Source: Levilactobacillus angrenensis (GTDB lineage: Bacteria > Bacillota > Bacilli > Lactobacillales > Lactobacillaceae). Taken from it: a stretch of DNA of 64,000 bases. The translations under genes and the position numbers were made by a program. Of the stretch, positions 33,554 through 42,263 are shown piece after piece. Each line of letters opens with the position of its first letter. Within the stretch, counting starts at the first letter, position 1. The notes beneath the pieces were generated by a model. The model was not told the DNA's origin and did not search any database. It saw only the letters and a program-made list of their open reading frames with translations. The stretch covers positions 100,108 through 164,107 of the forward strand of contig NZ_RHOB01000005.1 of the NCBI RefSeq assembly GCF_003946085.1. Reading direction: 5' to 3'.

Positions 33554-33733
33554 CTAACTAACCGCTGGCGCCTCTTGCCGGCGTGCAGCCGCTAAAATGG
33601 CTTGTTGTTCCGCCACGGTATCCGTAAAGCGTTGCATCATTTGTTTCTCAACTACCTGGGCGCCATGTTGTTTGGCGCGCCAAGTGATCATCTGAAACCG
33701 TCTGCGTTCATCTAAAACTTCTTCGTTCAACAT
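33554..33733 (-). CDS. Small cytoplasmic protein (59 aa)
   Basis: This short frame starts MLNEEVLDERRRFQMITWRA and ends RQEAPAVS. GGGGGGAGCCAA immediately upstream is a good ribosome binding site. The protein is charged and probably all helical (VVEKQMMQRFTDTVAEQQAILAAARR). The 38-residue membrane protein lies 80 bp downstream in the same direction and may be in the same transcript. The function is unknown. Confidence 0.6.
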   Translation of the reverse strand: MLNEEVLDERRRFQMITWRAKQHGAQVVEKQMMQRFTDTVAEQQAILAAARRQEAPAVS

Positions 33734-34123
33734 TTGGCTCCCCCCAAACTTGTTCGCCAGTGTCCGTTACCAATTGCCTATATTATAAACATAAAACAGC
33801 ATGTGGTCTACCCCCAATACATAAATAATACAAACTTTTTGGATAAAACCGTTTACGTTGATTAACTGCGGTAACAGCGTTTAGCCAATCTCACAAGGTT
33901 CGAATGTTCCGCTTATCTGACAATTTAATCTATGATTGGTATAGGTCGAATGTGCAACCGATTGTCATCACGGCTGGCCTATGCTGAGCACAATTGTTCA
34001 ACTAGTTAACAGTCATTGGTTTAGTCTCTGCGGAAGCCCTTACATTTTTACGGCTTTTTGATTGTTTTTTCTCGACAAACAGGGTAACCTAAAAGTAAAT
34101 TGAACGAAAGAAGTTGATGTTTT
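33734..34123. other. Gene-free region before the OsmC gene
   Basis: No coding frame, repeat or RNA was recognised. It should hold the promoters of the OsmC gene (plus) and of the 59-residue gene (minus). The segment near 34050-34080 is T-rich. Confidence 0.35.
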
Positions 34124-34573
34124 TTGGCTATTGACCGCAGTAAATTTCCACCACGTTACCGGACCGTTGCCATCAATGATGACGGTTTAGAGAGCCACTC
34201 CTACGTTCCCGGTGGGTTGGACGCTCTGACCAGCAGTCCCGAAAATGACCGTCCGGGGGCCAATCCCGAGCAATTCGTCGGACTGGCACTGAGCACTTGC
34301 CTGAACGCCACGCTAGAAGCCATCGAGCAACGGCGGGACCTCCCGCACACCTCGCAGGTCCACACTATCGTGGAAATGGCCCGCGACACCCGGGGCTTAC
34401 AGTTCTACGTCACCGCCCAGGTTCGGATCCCTGGCGTCGATCAAGCCACGGCTGAAGCCATGGTCGACCTAGCCGAACGCCGCTGCCCAGTTGCTAAACT
34501 GCTAAGTGGCAGCGACAACGTGCGCGTCGAACTGGTCAAGGAATTCACCCCCGTCGAACCCGTCACAGACTAA
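34124..34573 (+). CDS. OsmC/Ohr-family peroxiredoxin-like protein
   Basis: This 149-residue cytoplasmic protein is of the OsmC/Ohr type, which reduces organic hydroperoxides with two Cys residues. Both are present: LSTCLNATLEA (near residue 66) and RRCPVAKLLSGSDNV (near 125). The preceding GANPEQFVGLAL is a family landmark. It starts at TTG (MAIDRSKFPPRYRT); no ATG is available in frame and the ribosome binding site is weak (GAAAGAAG). A strong terminator follows. A MarR-family regulator gene lies nearby on the other strand, as is often seen for Ohr systems with OhrR, although they do not share a promoter here. Confidence 0.9.
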   Translation: MAIDRSKFPPRYRTVAINDDGLESHSYVPGGLDALTSSPENDRPGANPEQFVGLALSTCLNATLEAIEQRRDLPHTSQVHTIVEMARDTRGLQFYVTAQVRIPGVDQATAEAMVDLAERRCPVAKLLSGSDNVRVELVKEFTPVEPVTD

Positions 34574-34652
34574 CGATTCTCCCCTCACCGTTCGCCAAAT
34601 GATGAGGCAGTGTTGGTCGACAGCCAACGGCAAGGCGGACAATTCATGTTAT

Positions 34653-34699
34653 AAAAAAACGGACCACCCACGCTTATCCAGTCGGGTAGTCCGTTTTTC
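34653..34699. terminator. Bidirectional terminator between convergent genes
   Basis: AAAAAACGGACCACCC pairs with GGGTAGTCCGTTTTT. Confidence 0.9.
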
Positions 34700-34701
34700 A
34701 T

Positions 34702-34875
34702 TTAGCGCCGGCCAAAATGCCGGGTCAACCGTTCCCACCATGATCGTTTCGCCGGTTCCCCGTACACGTACGACCGTGATTGGCGTGGCGACCGCTTGTC
34801 ATCGTGGCCATCATCCATGAAGACAATCTTGCGCCAGCGCTTTGCCTCTTCATCACTCATGCGCTTTTTGCTCAT
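34702..34875 (-). CDS. Small basic hypothetical protein (57 aa)
   Basis: The protein starts MSKKRMSDEEAKRWRK and ends RLTRHFGRR, with a strongly basic composition. The ATG at 34875 follows GGGGATTGAAGTCA; the longer frame overlaps that site. It lies 53 bp after the MarR gene in the same direction and probably shares its transcript. No domain is recognised. Confidence 0.6.
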   Translation of the reverse strand: MSKKRMSDEEAKRWRKIVFMDDGHDDKRSPRQSRSYVYGEPAKRSWWERLTRHFGRR

Positions 34876-34928
34876 TGACTTCAATCCCCTTCTCCCCCAA
34901 GACATGCTTGGGGTTACACCGAAATTTG

Positions 34929-35372
34929 TTACTTTTTCATGCGAGTCACCTGGCTGAAGTCGCGAATGAAATTCAAGATTTCGTGCGCCCGGTCATTGCC
35001 GTACACATCGACCCACCCTTGGAAACGGCGGTTGATGCGGTCACGAATCGCCCGTTCCGCCTTCGTACCCGCTGGCGTGGCCAACAAATACAACCGCCGG
35101 CGGTCATTTTCATCGGGCTGCTGCTGCAAATACCCTTGCTTCAACAGCACCTTGATCTGCCGTGAAATCGCACTACGCGTGACTTGCCGTTTGCTGGCAA
35201 TATCCATGAGGGTCACGTGGTCATTTCGGGTGATTTCGCGGAGAATCAAATACTGTTCAAAAGACAAGTGAAACGCTTTGGCTGGTTCGGAAACAAACTC
35301 ATCCAAATATTTTAATGAACTCATATAAACATCAATAAACGCGTCCAACAGCGGCTCTTCTGCTTCAGCCAT
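34929..35372 (-). CDS. MarR-family transcriptional regulator
   Basis: This is a 147-residue winged-helix regulator. The core (EQYLILREITRNDHVTLMDIASKRQVTRSAISRQIKVLLKQGYL) and the wing with DENDRRRLYLLATPAG are typical. Cytoplasmic dimer. No conserved N-terminal Cys of the OhrR type is seen. It is divergent from a lipoprotein gene, so the target may be that promoter region (35373-35700) or itself. A small basic gene follows downstream. Confidence 0.93.
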   Translation of the reverse strand: MAEAEEPLLDAFIDVYMSSLKYLDEFVSEPAKAFHLSFEQYLILREITRNDHVTLMDIASKRQVTRSAISRQIKVLLKQGYLQQQPDENDRRRLYLLATPAGTKAERAIRDRINRRFQGWVDVYGNDRAHEILNFIRDFSQVTRMKK

Positions 35373-35700
35373 GATTACCCACCTACATTTCTCAAAATAC
35401 GATTTTTATCTTAGCATTTACGACCAGCAAATACCAGTCTTTTTCCTGGGTCATTCGGCGCTAGTTGCCCCGTCCTATGCTAGAATAGAGGCGTAGCCAG
35501 TTGCCGGTCTGTTCAGTCGTTTTTCGACTGGCACCTCAGGAAGCCATTGGGAAATTTGCAGTCGTTATTTTGCCATGACGGTGTAGCTCTATTGTACCGT
35601 CTATTCCCGGTCATTGCGGCAAAAATGCCTGTGGGGCGACCGAGTTTTAGCATTTCTTTACTTCTGGCGACGTTACGACTTGTTTTAGGGGGAGTTTTTC
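35373..35700. promoter_or_regulatory. Divergent intergenic region between MarR and lipoprotein genes
   Basis: No gene is seen. It should contain the promoters of both neighbours. A short hairpin (AGTCGtttttCGACT, about 35516-35530) and a late GGGGGAG site for the lipoprotein are visible. Confidence 0.4.
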
Positions 35701-36273
35701 ATGTCACATCTTAAATTACTGGCCGTCCTCAGTAGCCTATTGATCCTGGGCGGCTGTGCGACGACCAAACAGCCAAGTAGCCAACAGGAACCGCGGCGCC
35801 AGTCCTCATCGACCGTCGTTAGCAGCAGTCAGTCGAAGCAAAAGGCCGCATCCAGCAGTCAAAAGCAAGCATCGGCCACGACTTTTCGTAATCAGACGCT
35901 CACGATTGACCACACGACCTTTAAGCTAACGGGGTCCAAGGTGACCGCCAGCGCGACGGCCAACCGCAATTTATTCGTCTTGTATTACACCTTCACAAAT
36001 CACCAAAACAAGGCCGTGGTGCCGATTGACCTTTGGCAAACTGCCGTCAGTGCCACGCAAAGCGGCAAGAATCTGACGACCGGCAACCTCGCCTTCACCA
36101 CCAGTCAGACCAGTGACAACAATAAGCTGAACCGGACCGTGATGCCGGTCAAGGCGGGCCAATCAATCAGTGGGCTGGCCACCTTCGAACCCAAGTCATC
36201 GCAGCCCGTGACCGTGACCTTCAAGGATACCACTAGTAAAGTGATTCACCAGAGTCGTTACCCACTCGACTAA
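35701..36273 (+). CDS. Exported lipoprotein, DUF5067-like
   Basis: This is a 190-residue lipoprotein. The signal peptide ends in the lipobox LILGGC, followed by a Ser/Gln-rich spacer (about 25-65). The C-terminal domain (about 70-190) has the DUF5067/DUF4352 beta-sandwich pattern: VLYYTFTNHQNKAVVPIDLW, then MPVKAGQSISGLATFEP. The ligand is unknown. GGGGGAG precedes the ATG. A LicD-type gene follows 25 bp downstream, so both may be in one operon dealing with the cell envelope. Confidence 0.82.
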   Translation: MSHLKLLAVLSSLLILGGCATTKQPSSQQEPRRQSSSTVVSSSQSKQKAASSSQKQASATTFRNQTLTIDHTTFKLTGSKVTASATANRNLFVLYYTFTNHQNKAVVPIDLWQTAVSATQSGKNLTTGNLAFTTSQTSDNNKLNRTVMPVKAGQSISGLATFEPKSSQPVTVTFKDTTSKVIHQSRYPLD

Positions 36274-36298
36274 AATACGTTTTAGAAAGGACCTGCTT

Positions 36299-37120
36299 AT
36301 GCCGCGCTTAATTGACCGTATCCACCAGGTGGAGCTGGGCAACTTGACCCAGTTCACTCAGCTCTGCCACGATTTGAACCTGCCCTACTTCTTGATGGGC
36401 GGTTCCCTACTGGGGGCCATTCGCCATCAGGGCTTCATCCCCTGGGACGATGACGTCGACGTGGGCCTGCTGCGAGCCGACTACGACCGCTTCATTGACC
36501 AAGCCCCCGCCGCCTTAGCGGGTACCCATTATTTCTTACAAACGCCCGCCAGCGACAAGAACTACGCGCTGAGTTACGCCAAGCTCCTGGACCGCAACAC
36601 CTATATCGAAGAGAAAAACAACGTCAACAACGCCCGCAAAGGTATTTTCATTGATATTTTCCCATTGGATCGCATCCCCACGGATACCGCGGCGCAACGC
36701 GAACAACTCGCCAAATTCCAACTGCTCAACACGCGCTTGCTCCTGCAACTGCGCTATCATTTGGTGGACAATCCCCTGCGAAAGCTACAGAGCCCACTGA
36801 ACGGTGAACAACTGGCGGCGGCCACCGAGCTGAAGGTCCAACGCGAGGCGCTCATGACCCAGTACCAAGCGGATACGCAATTACCTCAAGTCAAGAATCT
36901 GGCTTCACAATACGCCTATGACAAGGAAATTTATGACGTTGAGGAGTTAACTGACCTTATCTCCGTACCATTCGAGCAGTTAACTGTTCGCGTCCCCCGT
37001 AACTATGATAAAATTTTACAACGGCTCTATGGGGATTATCAAGCCTTGCCACCAGAGAGTCAGCGCACGGAAAAGCACTTGGAGCGGGTCATCATGGATA
37101 ATCAGGTCTTCACGGAATAA
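36299..37120 (+). CDS. LicD-family phosphotransferase
   Basis: This is a 273-residue protein of the LicD nucleotidyltransferase-fold family, which transfers phosphorylcholine or phospho-ribitol-like groups to teichoic acids or glycans. The signature LMGGSLLGAIRHQGFIPWDDDVDVGLLRADYDRF is complete, including the metal-binding DDD. GIFIDIFPLDRIP follows. AGAAAGGACC precedes the start. The donor and acceptor are not predictable; lactobacilli usually lack phosphorylcholine, so a wall-polymer role is inferred. Confidence 0.9.
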   Translation: MPRLIDRIHQVELGNLTQFTQLCHDLNLPYFLMGGSLLGAIRHQGFIPWDDDVDVGLLRADYDRFIDQAPAALAGTHYFLQTPASDKNYALSYAKLLDRNTYIEEKNNVNNARKGIFIDIFPLDRIPTDTAAQREQLAKFQLLNTRLLLQLRYHLVDNPLRKLQSPLNGEQLAAATELKVQREALMTQYQADTQLPQVKNLASQYAYDKEIYDVEELTDLISVPFEQLTVRVPRNYDKILQRLYGDYQALPPESQRTEKHLERVIMDNQVFTE

Positions 37121-37126
37121 TCGCGG

Positions 37127-37167
37127 CAAGTCAAAATTCATCTGCTACGCTACGAATTTTGACTTTT
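37127..37167 (+). terminator. Terminator of the licD gene
   Basis: AAGTCAAAATTC pairs with GAATTTTGACTT, followed by TT. Confidence 0.85.
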
Positions 37168-37224
37168 CACCCATGGTCCAGACCAATTCTGGTATCATTA
37201 TGAGTTAGCTAACAGCTTGGTGTG

Positions 37225-37340
37225 ATATTGGTCAACTACCTGCCGCCTGCCGTTGCGCGAAACCTAGGCTGGAACGCTGGGGGAGGACGGCTCATATTGG
37301 GCGAACGGGAGGCGGCAGGCAGGCGGCAGGCAACTGTGAA
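37225..37340 (+). repeat. Dispersed hairpin repeat, copy D (divergent fragment)
   Basis: TACCTGCCGCCTGCCGTTGC and CTAGGCTGGAACGC resemble the CGCCTACCGTCCGCC/TTGGAACGCGGTGGGCGG block. It then has its own tandem GCGGCAGGCAG units (37309-37332). Family membership is tentative. Confidence 0.45.
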
Positions 37341-37380
37341 CACCAGTTTTGCAGGTTTTAGATAAATTAGTAGAAAGTAG

Positions 37381-38919
37381 ATGAAGTTTATGGCTGATGA
37401 CTATTTTGGCGCAATGCTCGTCAATGTTTCTAGTATCGAACTGTCGATCGTGAATTTGAAAACCGGCACCCAAACCGAGCGGGTCAAGTCGACCGTCGCC
37501 ATCGGGGAAAATATTTACAACCATGAAGAAATCAGTTTCGAAACCGTGGCCGATGCCGTCGAGGCACTGCGTGGATTTCTTCAGATTTTGAAGGATTACG
37601 GCGTCACCCACTATAAATTATGGGGATCACAGGCCCTGTCATCGGCGCCCAACGCAGAATTCATGCGTGATCAGCTCTACGTTCGCACCGGATTGCACAT
37701 CGAATGGCTGTCCTTAGGCGAAGAATCCTTCGTCCGCAACGAAGCCATTGCCTTAAAGCTCGACCGATATCATCACCTGGTCAAGGATCACGCGGCCATC
37801 ATCGGCCTGAATTCCGGCAGTACCACGCTATCCTTCTTTGCCCACGGTGACTTGGTGGCCTCTCACAATATGAAGTTAGGTCCCATCCGCATCAAAGAGG
37901 TCTTACAAAATTTGCGGGCCACGGCACCCAATCCCGTGGATGTGCTGGACGATTACATCAATAGTAAGGTTGACGACTTTTATCGGTTCTTACCGGATGA
38001 AATGCAAACGGTCCCGAACCAAGTCATGCTCGTGGGGGCTGCCCCTCTCAATACTTATTTCATCCCCAAGGGCGACACTAGCTACACCCTTTCCATTAAG
38101 GAGTTCAATAAGTTTTGTGCCGACGTGTCCGGCGCTTCCAACCAATACCTCATGGAACGCCTGCACCTGACGGAAGAAAATGTTGAAATCGTGCTCCCGG
38201 TTGTGCTCTTGATCAAGAAATTGCTGACCGTGGTCCACGCTGAAAAACTCCACCTGGTCAACTTGAACGTCATCGACGGGTTGACCACCAACCAGGCTAT
38301 CGAAGCCGGCTATCACAAATACCATTTCGACAATCAAATCTTAGCCGCTGCCGACGACCTGGCCCGCCGTTACCGCGTGGAACCCAATCACATGAACCTG
38401 GTACGGCGCTTTGCCTTGCATCTCTTTGACCAACTTAAACCGTTGCACCACTTGTCAACGCGTGACCGCCTGCTCCTTCAAGTAGCGGCCATCGTCCATG
38501 ACATTGGCGGGTTCATTGATACCCATCAGCACTACTTGCACTCCGACTATGTGCTGAAGCAATCCGAAATGCTGGGCCTGTCGACTGAGGAAACCCAGAT
38601 TATCGCGGCGGTCTCACGGTACCACAGCACCCGCACGCCGGCCGAGGACCTGGCCCATTTCCGCCAGCTCGACAGTGAAAAGCGCTTGGTCGTGGCTAAG
38701 TTATCCGCCATTTTACGGATTGCGGACGCCCTGGACGACGCCCACCAGCAGACGATTCAGCGCATCTCCATTTCCGTCCGGACTAACAAAGTGATTATTA
38801 CCGTCTTCAGTGATGACGAACTGTCCCTCATCCGCTGGGCCTTCAACTACAAGGCTGATTTCTTCGCGGACGTCTTCGGCTTACAACCGGTATTGAAACA
38901 AAGGAGATTACACAAATGA
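37381..38919 (+). CDS. Ppx/GppA-like protein with C-terminal HD domain
   Basis: This is a 512-residue protein, first gene of the polyphosphate operon. The N-terminal half has the ASKHA fold of exopolyphosphatases, but its nucleotide/phosphate loops are degenerate: VNVSSIELSIV replaces DLGSNS, and GLNSGSTTLSFF replaces DIGGGS. The C-terminal half (about 330-480) is an intact HD domain with HDIGG (His373-Asp374), YLHSDYVL and RIADALDDAHQ. The catalytic activity may therefore reside in the HD domain, or the protein may bind rather than degrade polyphosphate. It overlaps ppk by ATGA. The start could also be ATG 37390. Confidence 0.88.
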   Translation: MKFMADDYFGAMLVNVSSIELSIVNLKTGTQTERVKSTVAIGENIYNHEEISFETVADAVEALRGFLQILKDYGVTHYKLWGSQALSSAPNAEFMRDQLYVRTGLHIEWLSLGEESFVRNEAIALKLDRYHHLVKDHAAIIGLNSGSTTLSFFAHGDLVASHNMKLGPIRIKEVLQNLRATAPNPVDVLDDYINSKVDDFYRFLPDEMQTVPNQVMLVGAAPLNTYFIPKGDTSYTLSIKEFNKFCADVSGASNQYLMERLHLTEENVEIVLPVVLLIKKLLTVVHAEKLHLVNLNVIDGLTTNQAIEAGYHKYHFDNQILAAADDLARRYRVEPNHMNLVRRFALHLFDQLKPLHHLSTRDRLLLQVAAIVHDIGGFIDTHQHYLHSDYVLKQSEMLGLSTEETQIIAAVSRYHSTRTPAEDLAHFRQLDSEKRLVVAKLSAILRIADALDDAHQQTIQRISISVRTNKVIITVFSDDELSLIRWAFNYKADFFADVFGLQPVLKQRRLHK

Positions 38920-41081
38920 CAGTAGATTTTACGAAACCGAAGTACTACACCAACCGGGAGCTGAGCTGGTTAGACTTTAACGACCGGGTCTTGGAAGAAG
39001 CCCGCGACAAGGCCAACCCCCTGCTGGAACGGGTGCGGTTCTTAGGCATCACGCAGAGTAACGTTGATGAATTTTTCATGGTTCGGGTGGCCTCATTGTC
39101 TAAATTAGCCGCCGTTAACTATCCGAAGCCAGACGCCTCGGGCATGACGGCCGAAGACCAACTGTTGGCGGTCAACGCCAAGGCCCACGACCAAGTGATC
39201 AAACAGTATTCCACGTTGAATCGCATGTTGATTCCTGCGCTGAACAACCTGGACATCCACGTCCTGACGCCAGCAGAATTAACGCCGCAACAGACGCGGT
39301 TCATCGAAAAGTATTTTAATGACGAAATTTCACCAGCCCTGACCCCCATGGCAGTCGATAGCTCGCGGCCATTTCCGTTCATCGGGAACAACACCTTGAA
39401 CATTGCGCTACGGCTCTACAAGAACGGCGACAAGAAGGACAAGCGCTTTGCCACCGTGCAAGTGCCTGACATCTTCCCACGGACCGTTCGCCTGCCTGGC
39501 GCTGATAACAGCTTTATCATGCTGGAAGACATCATCAAGACCTTCATTGGCAACCTCTTCATTGGCTACCAGGTCAAGGAAGCTGCCAACTACCGGGTCA
39601 TTCGGGACATGGACTTGGATGTGGCCGAAGAAGATACGTCCGACCTCTTGAAGGAAGTCGAACAACAACTCAAGAAACGAGAACACGGGCGCGCCGTGCG
39701 GATGGAAGTCGAAGCGGGCATCAGTCAATCTTTGCGGACGCGGCTGATCAACTCCGTGGAAATTGCGGACTATGCGGTCTATGAAATTGGCGGTCCCATC
39801 GACCTGACCTACTTGAGCAAACTGGTCAAGCAGATCAGCGGTCATGACGACGAGAGTTATCCTGCCTTCACGGCTGCCCGGACGCCCGGTTTGCAGCATG
39901 ACGATGACATTTTCCAGACCATTCGGCAACACGACGTTTTGGTCCACCACCCCTTTGATACCTTCGCCGGGGTCACGGAACTGATTCGTCAGGCGGCCTG
40001 TGACGACGGCGTCTTGGCCATCAAGATGACGCTCTACCGGGTCTCTTCAAACTCGCCGATCATCAAGTACTTGGGCAATGCCGCCCAAAACGGCAAGCAA
40101 GTCACCGTGCTGGTTGAAGTCAAGGCGCGTTTTGATGAGGAAAATAACGTCCACTGGGCCCAACAACTGGAAAAGATGGGCTGTCACGTTATCTATGGCC
40201 TGATTGGCTTAAAGACCCACTGCAAGTTGGCGTTGATTGTTCGCCGGGAACCCGACGGCATCCGCCGCTACATGCACATGGGGACCGGGAACTACAACGA
40301 CGTCACCGCTCATTTCTACACCGACTTGGGCCTGATGACGACCAACACGGACATGGGGATCGACGCCTCCAACATTTTCAACATGCTGTCTGGCTACTCC
40401 GAACCCCCTTACTTCCACCAGCTGCACATGTCGCCCAACGGCATTCGTAACTTCATCGTCGCCAAGATCGACCAAGAAATCACCAATGCCCGCAACGGCC
40501 AAGACGCCTGGATTGAAATGAAGATGAATTCGCTGTCCGATTCCGCCATGATTGCCAAGCTTTACGAAGCCTCCCACGCTGGCGTCAAGATCAAGTTAAT
40601 CGTGCGGGGCATCTGCTGCTTAAACGTTGGCATTCCCGAACTCAGCGAAAACATCGAGGTTCACTCCATCGTCGGCCGCTTTCTGGAACACAGTCGGATC
40701 TACGCGTTTGCCAACGCCGGTGACCCGCAACTGTACCTGTCCAGTGCCGATTTGATGACGCGGAACCTCAATCGGCGGGTCGAACTGCTCTTCCCAATTT
40801 TGCAAGACGACTTGCGGCAACGGGTCTTTGACATTTTCGCGACGCTCTGGCATGATAACGTCAAAACACGGGTTCTGCTGGCTGACCGCACCTATGCGCG
40901 GGTCGACCGGCGGGGGCTGGAACCGTTGGACGCCCAAGAGGCCTTCATGGCGCAGGCCACGGCCAAAATCAAGGCCAACGCCACCCACAAGCCGCAAGAC
41001 AGCAATGCGCCGCGGCAGTTCAAACCCATGCTAAGTCCGAAGAATCAGCCTAAATCCCCAATCGATCGGAGTCTAGAATAA
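38916..41081 (+). CDS. ppk: Polyphosphate kinase
   Basis: This 721-residue enzyme polymerises the gamma phosphate of ATP into polyphosphate. The domains are N, H, C1 and C2 in order. The phosphorylated His is in RRYMHMGTGNYND (His454) and the second active-site His is in FLEHSRIYAF (His592). The N-terminal NRELSWLDFNDRVLEEA is diagnostic. AAAGGAGA lies inside the end of the upstream gene and supports the start. The C-terminal 40 residues are a Lys/Pro-rich tail. It is the middle gene of ppx-ppk-ppx, with no space to the next gene. Stress or phosphate storage is the known role. Confidence 0.97.
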   Translation: MTVDFTKPKYYTNRELSWLDFNDRVLEEARDKANPLLERVRFLGITQSNVDEFFMVRVASLSKLAAVNYPKPDASGMTAEDQLLAVNAKAHDQVIKQYSTLNRMLIPALNNLDIHVLTPAELTPQQTRFIEKYFNDEISPALTPMAVDSSRPFPFIGNNTLNIALRLYKNGDKKDKRFATVQVPDIFPRTVRLPGADNSFIMLEDIIKTFIGNLFIGYQVKEAANYRVIRDMDLDVAEEDTSDLLKEVEQQLKKREHGRAVRMEVEAGISQSLRTRLINSVEIADYAVYEIGGPIDLTYLSKLVKQISGHDDESYPAFTAARTPGLQHDDDIFQTIRQHDVLVHHPFDTFAGVTELIRQAACDDGVLAIKMTLYRVSSNSPIIKYLGNAAQNGKQVTVLVEVKARFDEENNVHWAQQLEKMGCHVIYGLIGLKTHCKLALIVRREPDGIRRYMHMGTGNYNDVTAHFYTDLGLMTTNTDMGIDASNIFNMLSGYSEPPYFHQLHMSPNGIRNFIVAKIDQEITNARNGQDAWIEMKMNSLSDSAMIAKLYEASHAGVKIKLIVRGICCLNVGIPELSENIEVHSIVGRFLEHSRIYAFANAGDPQLYLSSADLMTRNLNRRVELLFPILQDDLRQRVFDIFATLWHDNVKTRVLLADRTYARVDRRGLEPLDAQEAFMAQATAKIKANATHKPQDSNAPRQFKPMLSPKNQPKSPIDRSLE

Positions 41082-42017
41082 ATGGAAAATTTAGTTGTCA
41101 TTGACTTAGGATCAAACTCAGTACGCATGACGATCAGCGAAATTGATGAGGCCGGCAACCATAAGACCGTGACGGAGGAGAAACGCTACGTGCGGTTATC
41201 CGAAAACATGGGCACGGAACAGACTTTACAGCCCGCGGCCATTGAACGGACGCTAGCCGCCCTGGCTGATTTCAAGACCATCTACGATAAATTAGACGAT
41301 GCCAACATCGTGGCGGTGGCCACGGCGGCAGTTCGCCAGGCCACCAACCAGAAATACTTCTTGAAGCAGGTCAAGGACAAATTCGACCTCGACTTCGACG
41401 TCATTTCTGGAGCGACTGAGGCCCGTTACGATTACGTCGGCGTGGTCCACACCCTGCCCATCATCAACGGTTTGTTGGTCGATACCGGGGGCGGTTCTTC
41501 AGAACTGATCCTGGTCCAAAACCGACAAATGAAGCACGTGGTCTCGATTCCACTGGGGTCCGTCACCTTGTCGCAAGCCTATCTGGAAAGCGACAAGGTC
41601 CAAGCGGATTCCCTCTTCGCTGCGATGACGTTCGTGAATAACGTGTTCAACGACGTCTGGTGGTTGCGGGAGGCCGCTAACCTCCCCGTGATTGGTCTGG
41701 GTGGCGCCAACCGAACGCTGGCAAAGATCAATCGCCGCACTAAGAACTTCTTAAACTTTGAAGACGTCCACGGCTACAAGCTCAACGCCACCGACGTTTA
41801 CAACACCCTGACTCAATTGCTGGGACTCGACCTGGCAGAGCGCAAAAAGGTGCCGGGATTGTCCAAGGACCGGGCCGACATCATCATCGGCGGTCTGATT
41901 CCGGTAGCGCTGTTGATGCGGCTGTTGGATTCGCAACAGATCACCTTCTCCAACGCCGGTCTGCGTGACGGGGTCCTGTACGACCGCATCGAACAGATTA
42001 AGGCCGCGATTGACTAA
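41082..42017 (+). CDS. ppx: Exopolyphosphatase, Ppx/GppA family
   Basis: This is a 311-residue enzyme that releases phosphate from polyphosphate or hydrolyses pppGpp. Both phosphate-binding loops are intact: VIDLGSNSVRMTI at the start and LLVDTGGGSSELILV (about 134-148). AVATAAVRQATN and GLGGANRTLAK follow. It is the short form without an HD domain and starts immediately after the ppk stop. It complements the upstream protein, which has degenerate loops, so this one is more likely the active exopolyphosphatase. Confidence 0.95.
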   Translation: MENLVVIDLGSNSVRMTISEIDEAGNHKTVTEEKRYVRLSENMGTEQTLQPAAIERTLAALADFKTIYDKLDDANIVAVATAAVRQATNQKYFLKQVKDKFDLDFDVISGATEARYDYVGVVHTLPIINGLLVDTGGGSSELILVQNRQMKHVVSIPLGSVTLSQAYLESDKVQADSLFAAMTFVNNVFNDVWWLREAANLPVIGLGGANRTLAKINRRTKNFLNFEDVHGYKLNATDVYNTLTQLLGLDLAERKKVPGLSKDRADIIIGGLIPVALLMRLLDSQQITFSNAGLRDGVLYDRIEQIKAAID

Positions 42018-42108
42018 CATACTGTCACAGCTAATCATCGCAACACTCGTCATCATGCGACTAAAATTATCGACAACAGACTGAGTCATCACTCGGTTGC
42101 TATCGAAA

Positions 42109-42155
42109 AACAGGCAGAAAATTCTCCAGAAACGAGAATTTTCTGCCTGTTTTTG
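42109..42155. terminator. Strong bidirectional terminator after the ppk operon
   Basis: AAACAGGCAGAAAATTCTC and GAGAATTTTCTGCCTGTTTTT form a 19-bp stem. It separates the polyphosphate operon from the NO reductase gene. Confidence 0.95.
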
Positions 42156-42184
42156 TTCATGTCTTTTTGATTTAACTGCTAAAG

Positions 42185-42250
42185 ATTGACAGATGATTGC
42201 CTACCGTCCGCCAAATATGGGTTGGCACACGGTAGACTCCTGGTTTCATC
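42185..42250 (+). repeat. Dispersed hairpin repeat, copy E (short deletion derivative)
   Basis: CTACCGTCCGCCAAATATGG, GGTTGGCACACGGTAG and the right-end motif ACTCCTGGTTTCA lie back to back. In full copies these motifs are about 450 bp apart. Confidence 0.65.
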
Positions 42251-42263
42251 AATCCAATGCAAG

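Noticed and set aside
39408..39950. 180-codon minus-strand frame opposite ppk
   Set aside because: It is a shadow of the ppk coding region.
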